From positions 842,576 through 887,863 of the forward strand of contig KE159600.1 of the NCBI GenBank assembly GCA_000403275.2: 45,288 nt of DNA. Direction: 5' to 3'. The position numbers and the translations under genes were made by a program. Shown here piece after piece: positions 25,460 to 32,573 of this stretch. Source of the stretch: Lachnospiraceae bacterium 28-4. GTDB taxonomy: Bacteria; Bacillota; Clostridia; Lachnospirales; Lachnospiraceae. Each line of letters starts with the position of its first letter. Within the stretch, counting starts at the first letter, position 1. Below the pieces are notes generated by a model. That model made no database searches. It was not told the DNA's origin and worked only from the letters and a program-made list of their open reading frames with translations.

Positions 25460-27058
25460 ATGGGAATATATTTAAATCCGGGAAATGAACAGTTTGCAGT
25501 TTCTGTTAATTCTGAGTTATATGTGGATAAGACGGCTCTGATAACATATACGAATAGTCGCATCGGTAAAGACAGGCCACTGATCTGTTCCAGCAGACCG
25601 AGGAGGTTTGGGAAAACAATGGCTGTAACCATGCTGTCGGCGTATTATAGTAAGGGATGCCATTCTGAGGAACTATTTATGGGGCTTAACATAAGTCAAA
25701 ATGAATTTTTTAAGACGCACCTGAATAAATATAATGTAATTTTTTTGGATATCCAGTGGATGTATGGAAATGCGCTTGAGGAAATGAAGAGAAATTCGAC
25801 TCTTAAAGTAGTGAGTTATATTCAGGAACAGGTGATAGCTGAGTTAAGAAACGAATATTCCGAATGTGTCCAAGGGGATGATATTTCACTGCCTTCTGTA
25901 TTGGCTAAAATTAATGTGAAAACAAAAGAACAGTTTATCATTATTATTGATGAGTGGGATTGCCTGTTTCGGGAGGACAAAAATAACGAGAATCTTCAGA
26001 AAGAATATATTAATCTGTTAAGAGGGTTGTTCAAAGGCACTCCATCGGGAGCGTTTCTAAAGCTTGCATATATTACAGGGATTTTGCCAATTAAAAAGTA
26101 CGGCACACAGTCGGCTCTGAATAATTTCCGGGAGCATACGATGGTTAGTCCCAGACAGATGGCAGAATACGTTGGATTTACAGAGACAGAAGTAAGGATT
26201 ATTTGTAAAGAGCACGATATGCCATTTAAAGAGATGCAAAGATGGTATGATGGGTATTATTTTGAAAAGGTAGGGCATGTTTATAGTCCTAATTCTGTCA
26301 TTGAGGCTGTAGATAGCAGGGAATTCGGAAATTATTGGTCAGGGACAGAAACTTATGAGTCTTTAATGATGTATATTGCAATGGACTTTGATGGATTAAG
26401 ACAATTGATTGTAGACATGTTGGGAGGCCAGCGGTGTAGTATTGATGTGGAATCTTTTCAAAATGATATCACTTCATTTAACTCCGCAGATGATGTGGTC
26501 ACGTTATTGATTCATATGGGATACATGGCTTATGATAACAAGACAAAAAAAGTTTTTATTCCAAATGATGAGGTAAGGAGTGCTTTTCTGCGGGCCATTA
26601 AAAATGATGGGTGGGAAGAGGTAATCAGAGCAATTAGCGCATCGGAAGCTTTGCTTAAAGCGACTTTGGCAATGGATGAACAAGCCGTGGCACAGATGAT
26701 ACAGGGAGTCCATATGAAAAGCTCCTCTAGTTTAATATATAACAATGAAATTTCTCTGAGCAGTGTGATTGCACTGGCATATTATAGCGCGTGCAGAGAT
26801 TATACTCTTGTAAGAGAATTGCCGGCAGGAAATGGGTTTGCCGATATGGTTTTTCTTCCTAAACGCACATCCTCAAATCCGGCATTGGTTCTTGAATTAA
26901 AATGGGATAAGACTGCTGAGGGAGCGATAAGCCAGATTAAAAATAAAGGATATGTGTCAGCCCTCAAAGAGTATAAAGGAAATATTCTGCTTGTTGGAAT
27001 TAATTATGAGAAGAAAAGCAGGAAACGTCAATGTAGGATAGAAAAAGTAAAATGGTAA
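25460..27058 (+). CDS. AAA-ATPase-like protein with C-terminal PD-(D/E)XK nuclease domain
   Basis: A 532-residue protein of the family with an N-terminal AAA-ATPase-like domain and a C-terminal restriction-endonuclease-like fold (DUF1703-type). The N-terminus has YVDKTALI, then a non-classical P-loop SSRPRRFGKTM (~44-54), and a Walker B-like FIIIIDEWDCLFRE (~154-167). The C-terminal ~80 residues have GFADMVFLP and ALVLELKWDK, giving the D...ExK nuclease triad. The family is widespread in gut Firmicutes and Bacteroidetes, often in multiple copies in accessory regions; function is not established. It follows the MrpR-like gene by 32 bases and ends 22 bases before the next junction site, with no terminator. 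Confidence 0.85.
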   Translation: MGIYLNPGNEQFAVSVNSELYVDKTALITYTNSRIGKDRPLICSSRPRRFGKTMAVTMLSAYYSKGCHSEELFMGLNISQNEFFKTHLNKYNVIFLDIQWMYGNALEEMKRNSTLKVVSYIQEQVIAELRNEYSECVQGDDISLPSVLAKINVKTKEQFIIIIDEWDCLFREDKNNENLQKEYINLLRGLFKGTPSGAFLKLAYITGILPIKKYGTQSALNNFREHTMVSPRQMAEYVGFTETEVRIICKEHDMPFKEMQRWYDGYYFEKVGHVYSPNSVIEAVDSREFGNYWSGTETYESLMMYIAMDFDGLRQLIVDMLGGQRCSIDVESFQNDITSFNSADDVVTLLIHMGYMAYDNKTKKVFIPNDEVRSAFLRAIKNDGWEEVIRAISASEALLKATLAMDEQAVAQMIQGVHMKSSSSLIYNNEISLSSVIALAYYSACRDYTLVRELPAGNGFADMVFLPKRTSSNPALVLELKWDKTAEGAISQIKNKGYVSALKEYKGNILLVGINYEKKSRKRQCRIEKVKW

Positions 27059-27080
27059 TTTTTGGTATCAAAAAAATTTC

Positions 27081-27098
27081 GCGTCATTGACTTGACAC
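27081..27098 (+). repeat. palindromic junction site, copy 4 (diverged)
   Basis: GCGTCA-TTGACT-TGACAC: one arm and the centre each carry a substitution relative to the copies at 16397 and 20290. It is preceded by AAAAAAATTTC and followed by AAGGGA, then GCTTAGGGCC. Confidence 0.65.
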
Positions 27099-27104
27099 AA
27101 GGGA

Positions 27105-27240
27105 GCTTAGGGCCATGGCGAAGTCGGAGGCGGTCAGCGGCCCTGATAGAGGAAGTGTGGCGGACGGTCTGGGAGCCGCGGGCAGGAGGAAAGGCAAGTT
27201 GTAGAGGAGGGGTTGGCAAATGGGGTAGAGAGAGCAGTAT
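27105..27240 (+). pseudogene. decayed spmA 3'-end fragment, copy 5
   Basis: GCTTAGGGCCATGG matches the crossover start of the other copies. It is followed by a deletion and then recognisable but frameshifted pieces (CGAAGTCGGAGG..., GCGGGCAGGAGGAAAGGCAAG). The conserved tail (ASNEMCTF...) is missing. It is GC-rich like spmA and unlike the cargo. The right boundary is approximate. Confidence 0.55.
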
Positions 27241-27353
27241 TTACATCCGATACTCCTGCCGTTGAAGCTATTATATTTTTGGATTATATAAAATTGTGAT
27301 AGAAAATTTTATTGATGAAGAACAGGCAAAAAAGTTATTGGAGGTGTATTATT

Positions 27354-27542
27354 ATGAATGGAACGAAACCTAAATTTATGGAAAATTTGGTCATTGCCCC
27401 AAGCTATTATGAGCAGCCTGATCCATATGTTAATGCACCGTCTTGTCATGTAAATTTACTGGAACTTTCAAGATATGCAAAGCAATGTGGAAAAAAACTG
27501 GTTGAGCTTACGCAGGAAGAAGTGAGAAATTTTTCAATCTGA
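27354..27542 (+). CDS. small uncharacterised protein of the truncated fifth block
   Basis: A 62-residue protein. GGAGGTG seven bases upstream supports the ATG at 27354. It reads NGTKPKFMENLVIAPSYYEQPDPYVNAPSC and ends GKKLVELTQEEVRNF. I recognise no domain. In another frame just upstream (27296-27375) the peptide ENFIDEEQAKKLLEVYYYEW looks like the tail of a further, truncated small gene. It lies between a decayed spmA fragment and a truncated HNH-like gene, so it is probably a leftover from the oldest block. Confidence 0.55.
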   Translation: MNGTKPKFMENLVIAPSYYEQPDPYVNAPSCHVNLLELSRYAKQCGKKLVELTQEEVRNFSI

Positions 27543-27561
27543 TATTTTAAATACAGTAGTT

Positions 27562-27604
27562 GTAAAAAGCAGGAAGCCTTTATGAGACATATCTTGCTTT
27601 TTAC
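27562..27604 (+). terminator. hairpin with T-run after the small gene
   Basis: GTAAAAAGCAGGA pairs with TCTTGCTTTTTAC (one G-T) around a 17-base loop. The T-rich arm makes it a plausible terminator; the next gene fragment begins 72 bases later. Confidence 0.55.
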
Positions 27605-27675
27605 ATGATAAACAACAACAGTTTTCCAAAAAAATTAAAAAATTCAAATTGTTAAAAAATTAGAAGGTAATTTTT

Positions 27676-27846
27676 ATGCAGCTGCCATATTCAGAAAATA
27701 TAGAAATTCAATATTTAAGCAGGATATTTGATAATACAAGTGAATGCTATAAATTTTTTTGGTTTCAGGCGATTCTTTCTAAAGTGTTGGAAGCTAAGCG
27801 CCATATATTCTACATCAAGGCGCAATGTTCCCTAAAAACCAAATAA
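27676..27846 (+). pseudogene. truncated HNH-endonuclease-like gene (5' end only)
   Basis: A 56-codon frame starting MQLPYSENIEIQYLSRIF, continuing NTSECYKFFWFQAILSKV. This is the N-terminus typical of a family of HNH-endonuclease proteins of Firmicutes (recalled, not searched), which normally run several hundred residues. Similarity stops near codon 41-45, and the rest reads antisense into the 3' end of the leftward kinase gene until a chance stop. It therefore marks the right edge of the island, where the HNH gene was cut off. Confidence 0.65.
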
Positions 27847-29294
27847 CTATTATATTTTTCATCATACATTTCAGAAATTGCGCTGTCAGGGCGGTAGATT
27901 TCTCTGATTTTGATACATTGCTGAAATGCTTGGCGAAAGCTGCGATAGTATCCTTCGCCGATGGCGGCAAAGATCATAGCGCCCATCGTTCCTGATTCAT
28001 TATGGCATAGTTTGACTATATTTTTTCCAAAAATATTAGCTTTCATCTGCATCCAGTATTCGGAATTCGAGCCGCCGCCGGATGCCAGGATGTTTATTTC
28101 CTGTTGATTGTTTTTATATGGAAGAAATTTCTCTATGCAAATCTTGTCTTCAAAAGTAATGCCTTCCATGATTCCCTGGTAAAAGTCGATGGGGGATGTA
28201 TGGAAAGTGAAGCCTTTTATGGCCCCCCGGGCAGAACTGAGGATATCGGGAAAGCCGCGTCCGTTAAAATAAGGCGCTGCCATAAGCTGGGTGGGTTCTG
28301 TGCGGCAGAGGGATTGTATTTCTTTGTGCAGAGTAGCTTTGGGGGTTTTCGAAAATTTATCGGACATAAGAAAGCGGAGGCACCAGTCAAGGGAACTGCA
28401 TCCGGCAACGGGTGCCCAAAAGGAGAAATATTTTCCTTCATCGGCAGGGTATCTGACCTGCTGCAATTTTAATCTGTTTTTTTCCTCTTCGCCAATGAAA
28501 TTGATTACGGAGGACACGCACTCCACTGTGCCGGAGCAATTTAAAAGATGGCTTTCCGTAAGGCCTGAACCGATTGCGTTGCAAAGCTGGTCATGCCCTC
28601 CTGTATAGACCTTTGTGCCTGCCAGCAGACGGTAATTTGCGGACAGGGAATTTTGGCATACGCCGCAAAAACTACCGGCAGGAAGAACTTCCGGGAGTTT
28701 AGCGGAATCAATTTGTGCGGCGTCGAGCAACTTTTTGCTCCATGAGGAGGAACTCAGATCATAAGCCATAGTTCTCCAGGCGGTCGATTCGCTGGCGAAG
28801 AAGGTTTTGGTCAGCATAAAAATAATATAAGAATCTATGGTGAGGAATTTATATGCTTTTTCATAGATGTCGGTATGATCCTTATACCATTTCATTTTGA
28901 CAAGTGAAAATCGTTTATGAGGAAACAATCCGGTGATACCGGTAATCTCTTTTTCCGGTATGTCATTTAAAATGGAGGATAATTCTTCTTCGCCGTTTTC
29001 CGCAGTCCGCAAAATAATATCGGAAAGAGGCCGGCCCTTTGGATCAATGGCAACAAGGCTTTCCCCGAAAGAGGAAACCGCCAGCGCATCGATCCGGTCG
29101 CCGGGAGATAATTGTTTGGTGATGGCGGATATACAATTTAAAACGGCATCCCAGATGGAATCTGCCGGAATGGAATGAACGGATCGATTCGGGTAACTGT
29201 AAGAAGCATGGGCGAGCTCCGCTCCGATTTCATTATATACGGTCATTTTTGTATTTGTAGTGCCAATATCGATGCCAGCCAGTTTTTTTTCCAT
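27810..29294 (-). CDS. FGGY-family carbohydrate kinase (xylulokinase-like)
   Basis: A 494-residue sugar or polyol kinase. The start at 29294 has GAGGTT upstream and gives MEKKLAGIDIGTTNTKMTVY, the ATP-binding phosphate-1 motif. A second FGGY feature is the glycine-rich ASGGGSNSEYWMQMKANIFG (~410-430), and TGGHDQLCNAIGSG (~240) matches the sugar-kinase core. It is last in the leftward operon after an ABC importer and a class II aldolase, so it probably phosphorylates the imported compound or a product of it before aldol cleavage. The sugar cannot be told from the sequence. Its 3' end abuts the island edge. Confidence 0.85.
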   Translation of the reverse strand: MEKKLAGIDIGTTNTKMTVYNEIGAELAHASYSYPNRSVHSIPADSIWDAVLNCISAITKQLSPGDRIDALAVSSFGESLVAIDPKGRPLSDIILRTAENGEEELSSILNDIPEKEITGITGLFPHKRFSLVKMKWYKDHTDIYEKAYKFLTIDSYIIFMLTKTFFASESTAWRTMAYDLSSSSWSKKLLDAAQIDSAKLPEVLPAGSFCGVCQNSLSANYRLLAGTKVYTGGHDQLCNAIGSGLTESHLLNCSGTVECVSSVINFIGEEEKNRLKLQQVRYPADEGKYFSFWAPVAGCSSLDWCLRFLMSDKFSKTPKATLHKEIQSLCRTEPTQLMAAPYFNGRGFPDILSSARGAIKGFTFHTSPIDFYQGIMEGITFEDKICIEKFLPYKNNQQEINILASGGGSNSEYWMQMKANIFGKNIVKLCHNESGTMGAMIFAAIGEGYYRSFRQAFQQCIKIREIYRPDSAISEMYDEKYNSYLVFREHCALM

Positions 29295-29325
29295 ACGTAA
29301 CCTCATGTCCGATTCTTTTTTTCCG

Positions 29326-30063
29326 TTACCACCATTTGATCATATCCGTCAGCTGCTTTCGTATTTCCACAAAATCAGGTGATGAAACTTTGCGCGGGCG
29401 TTCCAGGCCCACATCGATCTCAGTTTTAATAGTTGCCGGCTTATTTGTAAGAACGAGTACGCGCTCTGCCAGATAAACCGCTTCTTCCAGATTGTGGGTG
29501 ACAAACAGGACAGTACTTCCGGTAACTTTCCACAACCGTATCACTTCGTCTTCCAGATAGTAGCGCATTTTAATATCCATTTGCCCGTAAGGTTCGTCCA
29601 TCAGAAGCAGGTCGGGATTCATCGCGAATGCCCTTCCTATTACAACACGCTGTTCCATGCTGACGGACATATCTCTCGGATAAACATTTTTATAATCTTC
29701 CAGTCCCAGCAGAGCAAGGATTTTAGAACTTTGTTCTTTTATATATTTGTTGTCATATTTTTTAATCCTTAGTCCATATTCTATATTTTCTTCCGCGGTA
29801 AGCCAGGGGAAGGCGGAAGGCTCTTGGAATACGGAGGATATGTTATGAACTTTTGGATCCGCAGGAATGCCGTCAATGTAAATATTGCCGGATGTTGGTT
29901 CTATGATTTTGGTCAGCAGATTCAGGAAGGTTGTTTTTCCGCATCCGGTTGGCCCCACGATGCAAAGAAATTCTCCTTTTTTTATGGAGAAGGAAATATC
30001 GTCCAAAACCAGTAAGTCTCCGTATTTTTTTGTCAGATGTTCTACTTTTACTTTTTCATCCAT
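29326..30063 (-). CDS. ABC transporter ATP-binding protein (taurine/nitrate/sulfonate type), subunit 1
   Basis: A 245-residue SsuB/TauB-like ATPase. Walker A is intact (GPTGCGKTT, ~36-44), Q-loop VFQEPSAFPWLT and Walker B LLLMDEP with catalytic Glu are present, and the H-loop VTHNLEEAV keeps its His. The signature is degenerate: MSVSMEQR replaces LSGGMQQR. With the second ATPase of the operon it likely forms a heterodimer in which one site is active. GGGAGG lies upstream. Confidence 0.9.
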   Translation of the reverse strand: MDEKVKVEHLTKKYGDLLVLDDISFSIKKGEFLCIVGPTGCGKTTFLNLLTKIIEPTSGNIYIDGIPADPKVHNISSVFQEPSAFPWLTAEENIEYGLRIKKYDNKYIKEQSSKILALLGLEDYKNVYPRDMSVSMEQRVVIGRAFAMNPDLLLMDEPYGQMDIKMRYYLEDEVIRLWKVTGSTVLFVTHNLEEAVYLAERVLVLTNKPATIKTEIDVGLERPRKVSSPDFVEIRKQLTDMIKWW

Positions 30064-30077
30064 AAGGAACCTCCCGG

Positions 30078-30842
30078 TTATAATGATAAGTCAGTCTGTG
30101 TTTCGATCTGCTCTCTGATTCTTAAGAATTCAGGATCGAAAAGATCTCTTGGTTTCGGCAATTCAATGGGAAAAACTGCTTTTACGTGGGCCGGACAGCT
30201 GCTTAGCAAAATGATCCGGTCTGCCAGATAAACCGCTTCTTCTATATTATTTGTAACAAAAATAATGGTTTTTCTTTCTTTTTCCCATATTTGAAGCAGT
30301 TCTTCTTCCATTTGGTATCTTGTCTGTGCGTCCAAAGCGCCGAAGGGTTCGTCCATAATAAGAATATCGGGACTTACGGCATAAGCCCTTGCGATCCCTG
30401 CGCGTTGCTGCATACCGCCGGACAATTCATGGGGATATGAGTTTTCAAAGCCATGTAGGCCGACGAGGTCAATATACTTTTGGCAAATTTTTCTGCGCTG
30501 TTCTTTTTCTATTTTTTGGAATTTCAGGCCAAGCTCCACATTTTCCATAACCGTTTTAAAAGGAAGCAGAGCTTTTTTTTGGAAGACCATGGACATAGCA
30601 GGAGAGGGCTTTCCGCTTTCCGCGCCGTTGATATGGATTTCACCGCTCGTCCTGGTCTCCGTCCCGATCAGCATATTTAACAGAACTGTTTTTCCGCAGC
30701 GGCCGGGACCTAAAAGCACGAGAAATTCCCCGTCATATACATCAAAACTGACATCTTTTACAACTTCAAAAGAGGAGTTTTTCTGAAAGAAGATTTTGGA
30801 TAAATTTCGAACTTCGACTTTTTTTGTTTTTATCTGTTCCAT
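30078..30842 (-). CDS. ABC transporter ATP-binding protein (taurine/nitrate/sulfonate type), subunit 2
   Basis: A 254-residue SsuB-like ATPase. The signature LSGGMQQRAGIARA is intact, and Q-loop VFQKKALLPF and Walker B LIMDEPFGALD are present. Walker A reads GPGRCGKT, with Arg in place of the third Gly, and the H-loop is VTNNIEEAV, with Asn in place of the switch His. Its own nucleotide site is thus probably weak or inactive, the complement of the partner ATPase. The start lies inside the end of the permease gene, a 13-base overlap. Confidence 0.9.
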   Translation of the reverse strand: MEQIKTKKVEVRNLSKIFFQKNSSFEVVKDVSFDVYDGEFLVLLGPGRCGKTVLLNMLIGTETRTSGEIHINGAESGKPSPAMSMVFQKKALLPFKTVMENVELGLKFQKIEKEQRRKICQKYIDLVGLHGFENSYPHELSGGMQQRAGIARAYAVSPDILIMDEPFGALDAQTRYQMEEELLQIWEKERKTIIFVTNNIEEAVYLADRIILLSSCPAHVKAVFPIELPKPRDLFDPEFLRIREQIETQTDLSL

Positions 30843-31603
30843 GGCATCAACAACCTTTCTGCTCTTTTGAGAAGATACGAAAACATTGCACCAATAAAAG
30901 CAATAATGATAACGGCTCCGAGTACTAACGCCATATCATTGATTCCCCAGCCTTTCATGACAAGAAGTCCAAGCCCTTGCTGGGCTCCCATCATTTCTGC
31001 AGCGAGAACTACTGTCCATCCGCAGCTGACAGAGGTGCGGATGCCGGAGAAAATGGAGGGCAGAGCCGTCGGCAGTACAATTTCTTTTAAAATACTGATC
31101 TTACTTCCTCCAAAGATCTGTCCTACGTCCAAATTAATTTTATTGACAAGGGAAATACCGGAGGCTGTGTTCAGCATAACCGGGAAAAAGGAACCCAGTA
31201 CAATCAGCAGTATTTTGGGCAGTTCTCCTATTCCGAACCACATAATCATAATGGGTATCCAGGCAATAGGAGGAATCGGCCTGAAAATTTCCAGGAAACT
31301 TCCGAGGGTAGCTTTTAAATAACGATTGCTGCCCACTAAAATTCCGATGCTGATGCCGGAGACGCAGCTTATGAATAAACCGGTCAGAACTCTTTTTAAA
31401 CTGATCAGAGTATGGCCGATGATAGTCATGCCGGCGATTGGAGTTTCAAAAGTTTTCAGTATCCTGCGGACAACAGAAGCAGGGCCGGGAAAGATAATGC
31501 CGCCTGTGGCAAGGGAAAAAGCGATCCAGGACAAAATCAATGCGGATACGGAGACCAGCGGTAAAATCTGATATATTAAATTTTTCTTTTTGAATTGTTC
31601 CAT
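30830..31603 (-). CDS. ABC transporter permease (SsuC/TauC-like), subunit 1
   Basis: A 257-residue inner-membrane permease with about six hydrophobic segments. The ATPase-contact EAA-type loop is QIFGGSKISILKEIVLPTALPSIFSG (about residues 155-180). It pairs with the neighbouring permease as a heterodimer. GAGGAGA lies before the start, and the stop codon overlaps the ATPase gene. Confidence 0.9.
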   Translation of the reverse strand: MEQFKKKNLIYQILPLVSVSALILSWIAFSLATGGIIFPGPASVVRRILKTFETPIAGMTIIGHTLISLKRVLTGLFISCVSGISIGILVGSNRYLKATLGSFLEIFRPIPPIAWIPIMIMWFGIGELPKILLIVLGSFFPVMLNTASGISLVNKINLDVGQIFGGSKISILKEIVLPTALPSIFSGIRTSVSCGWTVVLAAEMMGAQQGLGLLVMKGWGINDMALVLGAVIIIAFIGAMFSYLLKRAERLLMPWNR

Positions 31604-31630
31604 AACTGTTTTCTCCTCTATATATCAGGC

Positions 31631-32455
31631 TTATTTCCAGCGCAGAAGATATTTCTCCAGCGATGAAAACAGAAATGATAAGATAGCTCCCAGGACGCCG
31701 ATAAGAACCATGCCAAGCACGACAACGTCGGCCCGTGCGAACTGGCGTCCCATCTGGATCATAAATCCAAGCCCTGCGGATGCGGCGAGCATTTCCGCAG
31801 CAACCAAAGTTGACCATGAATTTCCAAGCGCTATTTTAATACCGGTCATTACCATGGGCAGTGAGGAAGGAATACCGACCTTTATAAAAGTGGTAAAATT
31901 ACTTGCACCGAAGGTTTGAGAGACGTTGATAAAGGTTTTATTTGTCAACTGTATTCCGGTGTATGAATTGATGACGCATGGGACAAAGGCGGAAAAGAAA
32001 ATGATAAGAACCTTTGCGCTCAATCCAACGCCCATCCAGACAACGACGATAGGAATCCAGGCGATCGGCGGGATAGGACGAATAATCTCAAAAATGGGCG
32101 TTAATGTTTTATCCAGTATTTTGTACCATCCCATCAGAAGCCCGAGGGGTACGCCGATAATAACCGCAGAAAAAAAGCCGAAAAGAGAAACTTGCAGACT
32201 TGCCAGAATATTTGCGGAAAGAAGATTGCCGTCGGGCGCTTTCTTCGTCAGCTTGGCAAGAAAAGTTTCGTATATTTTGGCCGGGGAAGGCAGCGTGCGG
32301 GAATCCACAATACCTTGGTCTGCGACAAACTGCCAGAGGCCAAAAAATATTATGATAGTCATAACAGTAAGAATTCTGAATTTGAATATATTGCGGTTTT
32401 CTATTTTTTTATGGTCAAGCCGCAGTTTTTCCAAATCATTTCCCTTAATTTCCAT
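31631..32455 (-). CDS. ABC transporter permease (SsuC/TauC-like), subunit 2
   Basis: A 274-residue inner-membrane permease. After a ~25-residue charged N-terminus there are about six membrane segments; the EAA-type loop is QTFGASNFTTFIKVGIPSSLPMVMTG. It is clearly homologous to the adjacent permease (shared RPIPPIAWIPI segment) yet diverged, as for the two ATPases. GGAGG lies upstream. It follows the hairpin that separates it from the binding-protein gene. Confidence 0.9.
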   Translation of the reverse strand: MEIKGNDLEKLRLDHKKIENRNIFKFRILTVMTIIIFFGLWQFVADQGIVDSRTLPSPAKIYETFLAKLTKKAPDGNLLSANILASLQVSLFGFFSAVIIGVPLGLLMGWYKILDKTLTPIFEIIRPIPPIAWIPIVVVWMGVGLSAKVLIIFFSAFVPCVINSYTGIQLTNKTFINVSQTFGASNFTTFIKVGIPSSLPMVMTGIKIALGNSWSTLVAAEMLAASAGLGFMIQMGRQFARADVVVLGMVLIGVLGAILSFLFSSLEKYLLRWK

Positions 32456-32495
32456 GCGTTTTTACCTCCATGACAAAGCAGTTGTTGTAAAACCG

Positions 32496-32537
32496 GGTAA
32501 TCTGGCGGCCGGAGCCGGTTCCGGCCGCCAGATTACC
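32496..32537 (-). promoter_or_regulatory. strong intergenic hairpin between binding-protein and permease genes
   Basis: A perfect 18-bp stem (GGTAATCTGGCGGCCGGA with its complement) and a 6-base loop sits in the 118-base gap. There is no clear T-run, so a partial terminator or an mRNA-stabilising structure is more likely than full termination. Such structures raise binding protein over permease levels in many ABC operons. Confidence 0.75.
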
Positions 32538-32573
32538 TTTGCTGGCAATGTGAACGGACAAGTCCGGGGCGTT

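Larger units (their letters stand above)
13173..27846 (+). mobile_element. accessory island of tandem blocks, each bounded by spmA 3'-end copies
   Basis: From the GCTTAAGG point inside spmA, four cargo blocks follow: 13507-16396, 16699-20289, 20679-23940 and 24273-27080. Each is preceded by an spmA 3' end and followed by a palindromic site plus another spmA 3' fragment. A fifth, truncated block ends near 27800, inside the tail of the leftward kinase gene. The period is about 3.1-3.9 kb. Cargo genes are much more AT-rich than the core genes to the left, pointing to transfer. No functional integrase, transposase, replication or conjugation gene is visible. The boundaries are inferred from the repeats, not from comparison with an empty site. 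Confidence 0.75.

Noticed and set aside
27062-27265. Small ORF reading through the fourth palindrome
   Set aside because: It is an accidental frame through a decayed, frameshifted spmA fragment.
12841-27265. Insertion sequences or a prophage as the cause of the repeats
   Set aside because: No transposase, terminal inverted repeats with target duplications, or phage structural genes are visible in the region.
27562-27604. Small regulatory RNA
   Set aside because: The hairpin with its T-rich arm is better explained as a terminator; nothing marks a promoter for a separate RNA.
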